Shown piece by piece: positions 1 through 9,749 of a stretch of DNA of 64,000 bases. This DNA is from Zygnema cylindricum (lineage: Eukaryota > Streptophyta > Zygnematophyceae > Zygnematales > Zygnemataceae): NCBI GenBank assembly GCA_037447655.1, contig JBBHKE010001696.1:1-64000 (forward strand), written 5' to 3'. Position 1 is the first letter of the stretch; every line of letters begins with the position of its first letter. The notes under the pieces are model-generated. The model was not told the origin of the DNA, did not search any database, and was given only the letters and a program-made list of their open reading frames with translations. The translations under genes and the position numbers were made by a program.

Positions 1-148
1 ACAACCCAACTTACAGTTAGGGATTAGTTGGTATATATATTTTGTTTAAAAAAAAAAATCCCGATTAGTGTTAATAACACTATTTTTTTTTCTCGCTATT
101 TATTCCTTTACTCTAATAGCAATTGACGGTGTGCTGTACTGTACAGTA

Positions 149-900
149 CACCGTAAATCGTTATTAGACTAAAGAAATTATTAGTATCAATACCAAAATA
201 GTGTCATTGATGCTAATTTGTGTATCTATCCCATCGTCAAAAAAATGTTCAACTGTAATTTCTCCTTAACGCTAATTTAGGTATACAGGATCCGCCGTCA
301 TTACATATACGTTACAATAGGTAAAATTACAAAACCTGACAATCCGTACCACGAGGCGTCCTTGCCGTGAAATAAATCCATAACTCTAATTTGTGTTTGT
401 TGTTAAACAATCATTACTCTATGCATATTTATACACTAAAATAGGTACATGTAAACTGGGTCGAATGGTGCGGTTGTTGTCCTTTCGTTCACTTGTAAAT
501 ACGATTAAAATAATGGTTTTTTTCGCACGCGTGAATATTACAACAGTAAAAGATGTGCGAGTACAACATAAGACAAACTGTACATTTATCGATTCCTTGT
601 TTCGATCTGTAAAACGCAGTGACCGTATGACTTAGGTACGTTCGATCGGTTCAGTTTATTATCGTGAATGAACGAAACTATGACGGCATGCATTCTATGT
701 ATTGTTTCGTTTCATTTAACTTGCACTGTCAAGCTCGTGTGCTTCACGGGCACCCCTTTTATCTTACCAAGGATTCCCGGGCATTTTTCTTCTTTACGGT
801 CATTAAAGCACGAAGAAAGGAGTGCACTCAGCCAAGCCAAATTCTTCTATTTTCTTAACTAAACGGAACGCGACTTTATTTCACACCTAATCTTAGGCCT
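149..900. repeat. Copy 1 of a large family C-like repeat
   Basis: Begins with a family C terminus (CACCGTAAATCG) next to a TA, and is collinear with 55586-57960. Shared blocks include the 'gctaatttgtgtatc', 'caggatccgccgtc' and 'gacaatccgtaccacg' stretches and the 'gtaatgaacgaaactat' stretch. This copy lacks the insertions found in the second copy, so it serves as the empty-site reference for them. A second family C end lies just to its left (about 108-131), facing it head to head. The short reading frames at 393-860 look like chance ORFs in this repeat. Confidence 0.6.
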
Positions 901-1342
901 ATCGGCGAGTTATTCCGCTTCAAATATTACCATCCTCATACATACACCGCTAATCACCCGTCAGTTACATCAGGAACGCCATGTAGCTTTTGGGATAGTC
1001 TTATAGATCTTGCTCTTTGCTATCAGTAGGACGTTAGTTCAGGTCCACTAGCTGGGTAAAGCATATATTAATGTGAGTCAAAGTTAGGCGATTCACGTCA
1101 ATTTAGAACTATGTTGCTCAGGATTGTGTCATAGAAAAACACGTGGCTTCTGATCTAGCCGGAGATAGTCGCCTAAATTTTTGCCCTGAGTGTAGTACAA
1201 CCTGTTGTGTCTTATGTCCGTACGATAACAATTCTTGGCTGGTGATTGGCTCCTGGTATTGCTTTGACTTTGGTACTATCGGTAGGACAAACTTTGCTTG
1301 TATAAGGCACTTGGGGCCGAGGGGGACAGGTTGCTGTTTCAG
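901..1342. other. Unassigned sequence before the outer retroelement LTR block
   Basis: I see no gene or clear repeat here. The 5' LTR of the outer retroelement may begin within this stretch: the right-hand LTR copy is only comparable from 20490 onward, so homology cannot place the true LTR start. Confidence 0.3.
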
Positions 1343-1910
1343 TACTGTCTCCTGATAAAAACTCTAGACATTCCAGCAAAATTTCTTGTGGAGAACTTTT
1401 GTTTTGTATGTGATTGTGACCCTTTTGCCATCTTTGTTTTGCATCCGTCTTTTGTGGAAATCGTAGTCCGGTTTGGTGGTTGGCACTGCTTTTCCTGTTT
1501 GGGCGATTTTGGGACTGGTGTTTGTTGGAAACCGAGAAGGGTCTTGCCGGTTCCGGGTTGCGGAAATCGAGGAGTCAAAGAGGCATTACTTGTTCCGGTG
1601 TCAACAGGAGAGATTTCGTCTCCTCTTGTTGTCAGCGTTACGTTTTGGGGGTAGGTTGAGCTCGTTTGCTATCATTCTACATTCTGTCTTTATTCTCTAC
1701 TTTTCTAAGGGAAGGTGATATTGTTAATTCTGAGACAACATATCTATATTTTATCTTTTCATGATTATGAGTGAAAGTATCTTGTTCTCTCTTTGGTAGT
1801 CCTTTTTGGGGCTTCGGTCGGTTTTCTTCTGGGGTCGATAACCAGAATCTTTTGGACCAAAATAGTGGATTTTGAGGAAATCTTTGTTAGACTTTCATCA
1901 GTCTGCCACA
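1343..1910 (+). repeat. 5' LTR (3' part) of the outer methyltransferase retroelement
   Basis: About 570 bp that is collinear with 20490-21057 at roughly 80-85% identity by eye. Shared landmarks are the 'gtggagaacttttgtttt' block, the 'tttgttggaaaccgagaa' block and the final 'tctgYcaca'. Both copies end in CA and then diverge completely, as expected for LTR ends. The left boundary is unknown. The divergence implies an old insertion. Confidence 0.6.
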
Positions 1911-2100
1911 TTACTAAAACAACAACCTTTCTCCTTAGGTTAAAGAGGATAGGGGCTTAGGGCTAAGAACTTTTAGAACATGATTTAGCTTTTTTTTCCA
2001 GTCAGCTATCGGAGGAAGAGAAGTTCGGAATAAGGATATTGCGGGTGTCAGATCGGAAGAGTAGGAGAGGCAGGAAGCAGTAGCCCAGGAAGAAGAGTCA

Positions 2101-4355
2101 CAGGTGCCCGAGGAACCAGCCCCTTTCGGCTCACTGGCACCCATTGAGCAGTTCCTTAAGGGAATGGTGCCTCCGGCTGTCGCATCTGAGACCTCCCCGA
2201 AGCAGCCACAGGAGAGACCCTCTCCTCCACCTCCACCTGTCTTTTCCCTTGAGAATTTCCCAACTTTGTCCAAAGGTGCCAGAGCCAAGGCCGTGGAGAA
2301 GGCGGAGAGACCTCCATTATTTCTTAAATCACGTAGAAAAGGGTTGGCCCACAAGGAAGCGGTCCCTGGTCACCTCCCCGAAATCGGTCGCTATACCAGA
2401 TCTACGGCCCTTACAGCTGCAATGTACATGGATCTAGAGATACTGGCAGACCCTACCCGGCTAGGTCGGAAAGAAATCTTAGCCCTTCAGAATCTCCAAG
2501 AGTTGAAGGTTAAGAAGGAGTTGGTGCAGCGCGTAGCTAGAACGGATAGAGCTAGGATTGTATGCCCAGTGGGAGGTGTTGTTGAGATACTGAGTAGTTG
2601 ATCTGAGAGCGACTCTTCTACCTCCGTTCGGGAGCAACAAGGGATGCCCTCAATTTCAGGCCAGCATCCCACCCCATCTCTTTACACTGCAACCAGCAGA
2701 CTTTCCAGGTGCAGGGCAACATCTCGAACCCTAGTCGGAGGAGGGATAAGCCAACACGGGTTACCAGAGCAAAAGAGAGTGCATCGGTTCGATCATTGGG
2801 ACCACAAGGGAGGGTTTGCTCCCCGACCTAAAGAGGAGCCATTCTTCCCCTCAGCCTTAATCTCTCCGACCTCCCTATCTCCACCGGCACTAGTTGTTCG
2901 ACCTTCCGAAAGGTTGTGGCGATCTAGACCCACCGATCCCGAGGTACCAGGCTTAGGGATTGCGGATCTCTCGGGGGTAGTGAGCAGCACCCAAAAACTT
3001 GTTGACATTCTGCGATCGCAGAGTGAGGTTACGGCGAGGACCAGACCTATCCCCATAGACTGGGAGGCTCTTCAAAGTAAAAGGAAGGAGGCGCTTGAAC
3101 GGCGACTGCTTCTCATTCGAGAGGCTAAACAGTGGGCAGGAGGAATTCTTAGGGGACACGTAGCTCCTCCTCAGAGGCCAGGTCCATTTGCGGGAAGACC
3201 ACTTCGAGGACAACAACTCCGCATGCAACTTATTCTCCAGGGACTTCACCAGGATCTAGACTGGAATCTCCCTTTCAATCGGAAGGGGAGGAAACCTCAG
3301 GGCCTAACATGATGGGTGTGGGTGCTAATCTACTGCTTGAGTCCGCTTCACTGCCCCAGGGAGAGCCTACCTTTGTCTCAGTAGAGGTTGCTTCCGCCGT
3401 GGAGGCTTGGTGGAGTTACGACCAGACGAGAGGATTCACATTCCCTTGAGGGCATCAACCCCCCCTTCTCCAGCTCCCGGAATACCCTCAGATTTTCCAC
3501 CTTCTCCTCCTTCTCATTCCTTTGACTCCCCGCATCCAACCACGAAGCCCAAGGTCAGTCCTTCTCCACCCGTTTCTCCCGCATCCGTCGTCCTTGGGTC
3601 CCCGGATCCGCCAGTTATACCGTACAAGTAGGACGTACCCGCCTAATCCCCGCGTCATTGACATTCTCCTTCTTCCAGCCCAAGAATTCTACCTTCAAAA
3701 ACTTCTACGAGGCCAAATAGGAGACAGACCCCTTTTTCTACAGGGTCCCAGCAGTCACTGTCCCTGTCTCCGCCACCGGCAATTCCACAAACTTCGAACA
3801 AACCTTGTCTTCACATCCCATCAGTGGAGACAGTTCTAAGAGAGGAACAATACGCTCTTGGATTTAGAGGAGCCAGGAATCTAACTCCTCTTTTATCAAC
3901 CAGCCCATCCTTAGAGGGGGGAAGGATAACATAAGTTTCACCCACCTATCCTAGCGGAGAAGAAGGCGGTCCGGAATTGAAGACATGGATCCAAGGGTCG
4001 TTTCACTGGTTCAATTTGTCAGTCCCACCCGGCCTTCTTCGCCCCAGTTTACCAACCTCGCGGAGGAGGAGAAAATGGGTGACGTAAGGATTTTTACAGG
4101 GGACAGTTCGGGGATCGCTTTCTCAGATTTCGAATTGTTGTGGAAATCTTTCACACAATCCGAGATAGACAAATATAGGGGGGGGCAATTCTAGAGGACT
4201 TCGAAACTACTCTATTTCCTATGATAGTAAATTATCTCGCTGTGGGCGCTATAGCGGATTTCAAAGAGCAACATCCTCTCCGATGGCTCCCAGCATCAAA
4301 ATTTCAAACCCTATCCTTGATGAGGCAATCTTGCAAGCAAAAGCAGACTTGGCGA
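2101..4355 (+). pseudogene. Gag region of the outer retroelement, 5' part
   Basis: A broken coding stretch in several frames. The first piece (2104-2601) is Pro- and Lys-rich. The second (2644-3312) is basic and similar in composition. The third (about 4030-4355) reads as a capsid-like segment with FTGDSSGIAFSDFELLWKSF, then after a frameshift ILEDFETTLFP and FKEQHPLRWLP. The reading frame is cut at 4355 by the young Copia element and resumes after its 3' LTR at 10797, so the two flanks were once one gag gene. I do not recognise a named Gag family. Assignment rests on position between an LTR and a protease, and on the style of the sequence. Internal stops and frame changes show that it is dead. 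Confidence 0.5.
4351..4355. repeat. 5-bp target duplication, left (GGCGA)
   Basis: GGCGA lies immediately before the 5' LTR and again immediately after the 3' LTR at 10792-10796, the 5-bp target-site duplication expected for LTR-element integrase. Confidence 0.95.
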
Positions 4356-5397
4356 TGTAGAAACTAATGGATTTATTAGTATTTTCTAGGTCTAAATAGA
4401 AATATAGAAAGAAGCCGAGGCAGTCTACCTCTAACTTCTCTCTCCAAATCTCAAACTTGTCGCAGTCACTGAGAAATTGGAGAGGAAGCTAGAGCCATGG
4501 CTACCTTGGCTATCCTGAGGTTTACGGGAATTTTATACTAGGGTTTATTTATTTATTTAAAAGGATTGTGCCGGCTGTAGGATTTGATCCTTGAACCTAC
4601 CGGCCGGCAGACAGGAAATAGCCGGTAGCCTTAGCCGTTAGATCTAGCAGAAGTATTACGTGATATACAGTTTGATAATTATATAAATTGGAATACGTAC
4701 AATAATTCATTTAACTGTTACGATTTACGGGATACATAGATTCGGTACGAATGACAGTACGGATTACGAATCAATACCGCGCATTTGTTTCGGAAGTGAA
4801 ATAAATACCGCGCATGTATTTATTACGGCCACGATTAAATCTGAATTTAATCGGACGGCCGGGATTAGCGCCGAGATCGCGGAGGAAGATTTCGGCGGTT
4901 TGTGGCCATCGCCACATCGGATGACGCGTGGCGAAATTCCGTTGGATCGTAGAATCTCTGGAGATTATGGCACCGAATCCGGATTTGACATGTGTCGACA
5001 TTTAGGGCATGTCGTACAATTTCCGTACATAAAGTACACCGGCGGCTGTACTTTTACGTACGGAACTCAATTCTGATTGGTTCCGTACATCAGTAGATAG
5101 AGTCTGTGAGAGAGATAGAACTTAGAAAAATTAGAAGATAGGACCCCCTCTCCCAGAGAGCTTCTGTACAAAAGGTCAACTTTGACCCCCCATAACTTAC
5201 TGCTCAGGGGAGCAAATTCAGAGATTCTTTTTGCTATCGACTCAGGGGAGTCTTGTCTTCACAGGGGTGAAGTTGGTCAGCGTTTTTGTCTGCCAGGGTG
5301 GCAGTTATTTTTGCTTAAACACAAAGGGGTCAGGATTATCCTAGAGACTTCTTGGAAGCTGTCCACTCTGAGGACTTATGGAGGTCTCAGAGTTACA
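4356..5397 (+). repeat. 5' LTR of Copia-1
   Basis: 1042 bp, TG...CA ends, near-identical to 9750-10791. It contains a degenerate tRNA-like stretch on the opposite strand (about 4575-4651) and several GTAC-rich inverted motifs around 5007-5090. It should carry the promoter for the element's RNA, but I cannot place a TATA box with confidence. Confidence 0.95.
4575..4651 (-). other. tRNA-like (Pol III box-like) module, antisense in the LTR
   Basis: On the minus strand this reads AACGGCTAAGGCTACCGG, like a D-arm/A box of a Ser/Leu-type tRNA, then about 30 nt later GGTTCAAGGATC, like a T-arm/B box. The same module recurs at the same relative place in the other LTRs of the family (9968-10045 minus, 14462-14545 plus, 19505-19580 minus, 22540-22615 plus). 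It is too degenerate to be a working tRNA. Confidence 0.45.
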
Positions 5398-5412
5398 GGT
5401 TATGGGCCCACC
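5398..5412 (+). promoter_or_regulatory. Primer binding site, half-tRNA type (initiator tRNA-Met anticodon arm)
   Basis: GGTTATGGGCCCACC directly follows the 5' LTR. It is not complementary to a tRNA 3' end. It is complementary to the anticodon stem-loop of plant initiator tRNA-Met, which reads GGTGGGCCCATAACC, as in Drosophila copia and some other Ty1/Copia elements primed by a cleaved half tRNA. The ATG at 5402-5404 inside it is the likely ancestral gag start. The same site is seen at 17311-17325, 28127-28140 and, decayed, at 21799-21813. Confidence 0.85.
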
Positions 5413-5461
5413 CTCTAGGGTACCAATCTTTAATGGAACTGGCTTCATATACTAGGAAAGT

Positions 5462-8400
5462 ATGATGATAGGAGCTCTATGCGAAAAAAGGTTTTGGGGG
5501 ATAGTGAGTGGACGATTGGGGTGTCCATCAAGTCTTGGAATTCCTCCAGGGTTTGGAGGAAGCAGATTCACCAGGAAAGAGGATTCACCTTCAACGGAGG
5601 AAACAAAGGAAGGAGAGGTGGTGGACAAAGGAAAGGAGAAGGAGGCGACCACACCAATAGCAACTGGTTTAGCATTCATGTCACCTATTCCGAGGAACGA
5701 GGAGAATGATACTGAAACATGGGACTTCAACAATATGGCGGCAAAGCACTTCATCCTACGCCATCTCACTCAAGGACTTGCATGTCCTCATTTGCAGGTA
5801 GAAAGGGCATCCGATCTTTGGATGGCTCTTATAGAGATGTACCGAAGTGGTACGATTCAGCAACAACAGTTGGCTGATCAGAAAGTTAAGGAGTATGTAT
5901 ACAAAGGGGGAAATATGTTGGATTTTTGCAATGAGCTTGCTACACTCTTCATGGAGCTACAGAGTGCGGGAAAAGATTTGAGTGAAAAAGAAAAGGTTAA
6001 CTGTTTACTGATGAAGTTACCTGATGAGTTCGTGAACATAGTTTACCGTGTGCAGGACTTGCCTGACTCAAGGTGGATATGGAACTCAGTGGTAGGAATG
6101 ATTCTCGTTCAAGAGAATACAATTGAGATCCGAAGGGGAGGAAAGAGTGGCCAAGCCTTGGCAACAGCGACTGATTGGAGGAACAGGGATTCCCGAAAAC
6201 CGGTCGGAAACTATGGGGGTAGGGAGCAGAAAAAACCGGCCGATGAGTTCGAACAAAGGGCTCCCAAAGGACTATGTCATTTTTGTAAGAAACCGGGGCA
6301 CTATATGGCAGAGTGCACTAAGCTAACCGAGCTTCGGTTAAAGGAGGGGCAGACCGGTGGTACCCGGAGAGGAAAGAAAAAGGCCCTTGTCACACAGGTA
6401 CTTGAGGCTGAATCCGAGGACGAGGACGATGAGCTCCTTTTGGATGAGGAGTTGGAGGCGAAAAATGAGGTCGAAATTCCACGGAGGCAGAAATGTGCTT
6501 ACGGTGGATTGAAAGGTGAAGCAGGCTGGATTGTAGATTCAGGTGCCTCCATGCACATGTGTAAGGATAGACACCTGTTCACTAAGATAAGAAAGATTCC
6601 CACCGTAGAGATAGAGTACGGGGATGGGAGGATAGTCACCACTACTCTTGTAGGATCGGTAGATCTAAAAGTGTTAGTAGAAGGAAAGACATCCATATTA
6701 ACATTCTCCGATGTATTGTTTATTCCGGAGCTGAACAAAAATCTTATCTCTACATCAGTATTAGATGATAAGGGTTTTTTTACTAGCACTAGGGAAGGAG
6801 TCTTTACTGCTAGTTTTGAGGATGATGTCTATTTCATTGCTGAGAAAGGTAGCCATGGGATGTTTAGGCTGATCTTAAGTAATGAAAAGAAGAAACTTTA
6901 TTATGCTGGTGTTCATGATATTATGATGTGGCATAAGAGGCTTGGGCATGTGAATCTAGATAAGTTAAGAGAGATGAAAAAGATGGGAGTGGTGGAAGGG
7001 ATTCAGTTCAGTGAGAGTGATGATATAAGTGATTGTAGTGGATGTGCTCAAGGTAAAGCACACAGATTACCCTTTCCTAAGTCAGCCACCTATAAGGGAG
7101 AAAAAATTCTAGATCTAGTACACAGAGATATTTGGGGACCGGCTAAAGTGCCCTCACCGGGGGGGAAGAGATTTATGATGACTATAACTGATGATTGGTC
7201 TCGGTATTCCCGGGTATATTTTTTGAAAAACAAGTCCGAAGCTGAGGATTGTTTTAGACAATATAAAGCATGGAACGAAAAACTCCATGAAACTCCAATC
7301 AAGAGAGTAAGGAGTGACAATGGTGGAGAGTATACTTCTAACCAGTTTGAGGATTTTCTGAGGGAAGATGGGGTTCAACACCAAAAGACAGTTCCAGAAA
7401 ATCCTGAACAGAATGGGGTAGCTGAGAGGTTAAATAGAACACTAAGTGATAGTGCTAGAAGTATGTTGTCAGATAAAAGGATAGGGAAAAGGTTTTGGGC
7501 AGAAGCAATGAACTGTGCTAATTACCTCAAGAATAGAGTTCTTACTTCAGCTATAAAAGATCAAACACCTTATGAGAGATGGACAGGCCGGAAACCAGAC
7601 ATATCTCACTTAAAGGTTTTCGGCAGTCAAGTGTTCAGTCTAGATACTGATCGGTCTAATTGGAAGCTAGATCCTAAAGGAAAACCAGGATACTTATTAG
7701 GATATGATGAAGATGTTAAAGGATATAGAGTTTATGATCTAAAAAGGGAAGATATAATCTTAGTAAAGCATCTAGTAGTTATGGATGAAGGAAAGTCTGT
7801 AGATCCCTTCAAATATACGAAGTCAGTAAAAATCAGATTTGAGTCAGAAAATTCCGATGACTTTGAGCTTCCTAACTATCCAGGTTTTAGAGAAGATGAC
7901 ATTCTTGCAGGAACAAATCAGACTGAAAAGGACTCGGCTGTGGAAACTCCAGTGACAACTCTACTCGAAGCGGAAGACGTGGTGGAAATTGATTCGGAAT
8001 CAAGGGATAGGGGAGAAGCCGAGTTTGTTCGAAAGAATCCACGAGAACCATCTATTCCGGCCTCAGATTTTGAGGGGGGGAGGAGAAGTAGCAAAAGACT
8101 GCAAGAAAAACAGGTTAATAACAAGGTAACTAAACTATCTCATCAAGATGAACCTCAAACTTATGGAGAGGCGATGACTTGTCCAGAAAGAAACCGGTGG
8201 AAGACAGCCATCAATGAGGAGATGGCTTCAATCATGGCAGCCGATACTTGGGAGCTGGTGGACTGTCCACCTAACCGAAAACCAATCGGTTGTAAGTGGG
8301 TTTTCAAACTAAAACTGAACCCAGATAACACAATCGAGCGCTACAAGGCCAGATTAGTGGCAAAGGGATTTACACAAAAGGAAGGAATTGACTACGAGGA

Positions 8401-9736
8401 AACCTTTGCCCCGGTGGTCAGATTTCCCTCCGTCCGCATACTTCTCAGTTTAGCGGCGGCGGAAGACATGGAATTGCACCAGATGGACATCAAAACAGCC
8501 TTTTTGCATGGAGAATTGGAAGAGGAGATCTTCATGCGACAACCCGAAGGGTTTGTGGAAGAAGGAGAGGAGAGTAAGGTATGCCGGCTGATTAAATCTC
8601 TTTATGGTTTGAAACAGGCACCTCGACAATGGAATAAGAAGCTTGATGAGTTTCTTACCGGTCTGGGATATATTCGGATCAGCTCAGATCACTCAATCTA
8701 TGTTTTCGAAGATGAGGAAGGTTTGATATTTATTGCAATTTATGTTGATGATTTGCTTGTATTAAGTAAATCAATGGAAAAAATTAACAAACTGAAAACC
8801 GATCTTAAGGGGAGATTTGTAATGAAGGATATGGGAGAAGCAAGATATATTTTGGGAATTCAAGTAGAGAGAGACCGAAAAAGGAAAATTATAAGATTGA
8901 CTCAAAAAGAAGCAATAGGGAACATGCTTGAAAAATTTCAAATGGATAAAGCTAATAGTTGTACAACTCCAATGGAGTTGAAGAAGGGAAGTGAGGGGAG
9001 TGAGGAAGAAGGAGTCATAGTCTTAGACGAGGAATTATCTCCTGATGAACAGAAGTTCATGCAGACTATTCCTTACAGGCAAGTAGTGGGAAGTCTAATC
9101 TATTTTATGAATTGTACCCGGCCGGATTTAGCTGCAGCTGTAGGAATGCTGAGTAGAAGTCTAAATGCTCCCACTAAGAAGGATTGGGAGGCAGCTAAGA
9201 GAGTCCTGAGATACTTGGTAGGAACTAGAGATCTATGGTTGCATTTGGGTGGGGAGAATACTGACATCACTACTTGGAGTGATGCCAGTTATGGTGATGC
9301 TCCGATGAGGAGATGTACTTCTGGATATGTATTATATGTGGGTGATGGGGCTTGCTGTTGGAGTAGCAAACAGCAAAAGGTTATTGCTCAGTCCACCATG
9401 GAGGCTGAGTATATGGCCTCTTGCTCTGCTGTAAAAGAATTGATGTGGGTCAAGTCTTTGCTTGGTGAGCTTGGTCACCTTAAGAGTGGTGTGCAGAAAA
9501 TATTTTGTGATAATCAGGCAGCAATCGCTATTTCTGCCAATCCTAAACATCATTTTAAAGCCAAACACATGGACATCAGACTTAGCTTTGTTAGAGAGAA
9601 AGTAGAAAACAAAATAATCAGTTTAGAGTACAAACCAGATAGTGAGATGGTAGCAGATATGATGACCAAACCTGTGCCTTCCCCTAAGCTAATTTTTTGC
9701 AGGGAGAAGTGTGGTCTGAAATTAAAGATTGACTAG
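5462..9736 (+). CDS. Copia gag-pol polyprotein
   Basis: A 1424-codon single frame encoding the proteins for reverse transcription and integration. Visible in order: Gag (UBN2-type) about residues 75-210; zinc knuckle CHFCKKPGHYMAEC about 271-284; aspartic protease WIVDSGASMHMC about 356-367; integrase HHCC zinc site (WHKRLGH ... CSGCAQGK, about 489-533) and DDE core with D near 553, D in SDNGGEY about 617 and E in NGVAERLNR about 652; reverse transcriptase from about 913 with YVDDLL about 1094; RNase H with WSDASYGDAP about 1272, MEAEYMA and DNQAAI about 1353. The true Gag start is probably the ATG at 5402 inside the primer site. From there the same frame meets TAG at 5453-5455, where related copies have Trp, so this copy may rely on readthrough or on the downstream ATG at 5462. 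Everything else looks intact. Confidence 0.95.
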   Translation: MMIGALCEKRFWGIVSGRLGCPSSLGIPPGFGGSRFTRKEDSPSTEETKEGEVVDKGKEKEATTPIATGLAFMSPIPRNEENDTETWDFNNMAAKHFILRHLTQGLACPHLQVERASDLWMALIEMYRSGTIQQQQLADQKVKEYVYKGGNMLDFCNELATLFMELQSAGKDLSEKEKVNCLLMKLPDEFVNIVYRVQDLPDSRWIWNSVVGMILVQENTIEIRRGGKSGQALATATDWRNRDSRKPVGNYGGREQKKPADEFEQRAPKGLCHFCKKPGHYMAECTKLTELRLKEGQTGGTRRGKKKALVTQVLEAESEDEDDELLLDEELEAKNEVEIPRRQKCAYGGLKGEAGWIVDSGASMHMCKDRHLFTKIRKIPTVEIEYGDGRIVTTTLVGSVDLKVLVEGKTSILTFSDVLFIPELNKNLISTSVLDDKGFFTSTREGVFTASFEDDVYFIAEKGSHGMFRLILSNEKKKLYYAGVHDIMMWHKRLGHVNLDKLREMKKMGVVEGIQFSESDDISDCSGCAQGKAHRLPFPKSATYKGEKILDLVHRDIWGPAKVPSPGGKRFMMTITDDWSRYSRVYFLKNKSEAEDCFRQYKAWNEKLHETPIKRVRSDNGGEYTSNQFEDFLREDGVQHQKTVPENPEQNGVAERLNRTLSDSARSMLSDKRIGKRFWAEAMNCANYLKNRVLTSAIKDQTPYERWTGRKPDISHLKVFGSQVFSLDTDRSNWKLDPKGKPGYLLGYDEDVKGYRVYDLKREDIILVKHLVVMDEGKSVDPFKYTKSVKIRFESENSDDFELPNYPGFREDDILAGTNQTEKDSAVETPVTTLLEAEDVVEIDSESRDRGEAEFVRKNPREPSIPASDFEGGRRSSKRLQEKQVNNKVTKLSHQDEPQTYGEAMTCPERNRWKTAINEEMASIMAADTWELVDCPPNRKPIGCKWVFKLKLNPDNTIERYKARLVAKGFTQKEGIDYEETFAPVVRFPSVRILLSLAAAEDMELHQMDIKTAFLHGELEEEIFMRQPEGFVEEGEESKVCRLIKSLYGLKQAPRQWNKKLDEFLTGLGYIRISSDHSIYVFEDEEGLIFIAIYVDDLLVLSKSMEKINKLKTDLKGRFVMKDMGEARYILGIQVERDRKRKIIRLTQKEAIGNMLEKFQMDKANSCTTPMELKKGSEGSEEEGVIVLDEELSPDEQKFMQTIPYRQVVGSLIYFMNCTRPDLAAAVGMLSRSLNAPTKKDWEAAKRVLRYLVGTRDLWLHLGGENTDITTWSDASYGDAPMRRCTSGYVLYVGDGACCWSSKQQKVIAQSTMEAEYMASCSAVKELMWVKSLLGELGHLKSGVQKIFCDNQAAIAISANPKHHFKAKHMDIRLSFVREKVENKIISLEYKPDSEMVADMMTKPVPSPKLIFCREKCGLKLKID

Positions 9737-9749
9737 AAAATAAGGGGAG
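9737..9749 (+). promoter_or_regulatory. Polypurine tract of Copia-1
   Basis: Purine run aaaataaggggag immediately before the 3' LTR, the plus-strand DNA primer. The same sequence with small changes precedes the 3' LTRs of the other copies (19301-19315 plus; 14778-14792 minus). Confidence 0.85.

Noticed and set aside
1143-1718. Protein-coding gene in the left LTR region
   Set aside because: The frames overlap in several phases and fall within an LTR that is repeated non-coding at 20490-21057.
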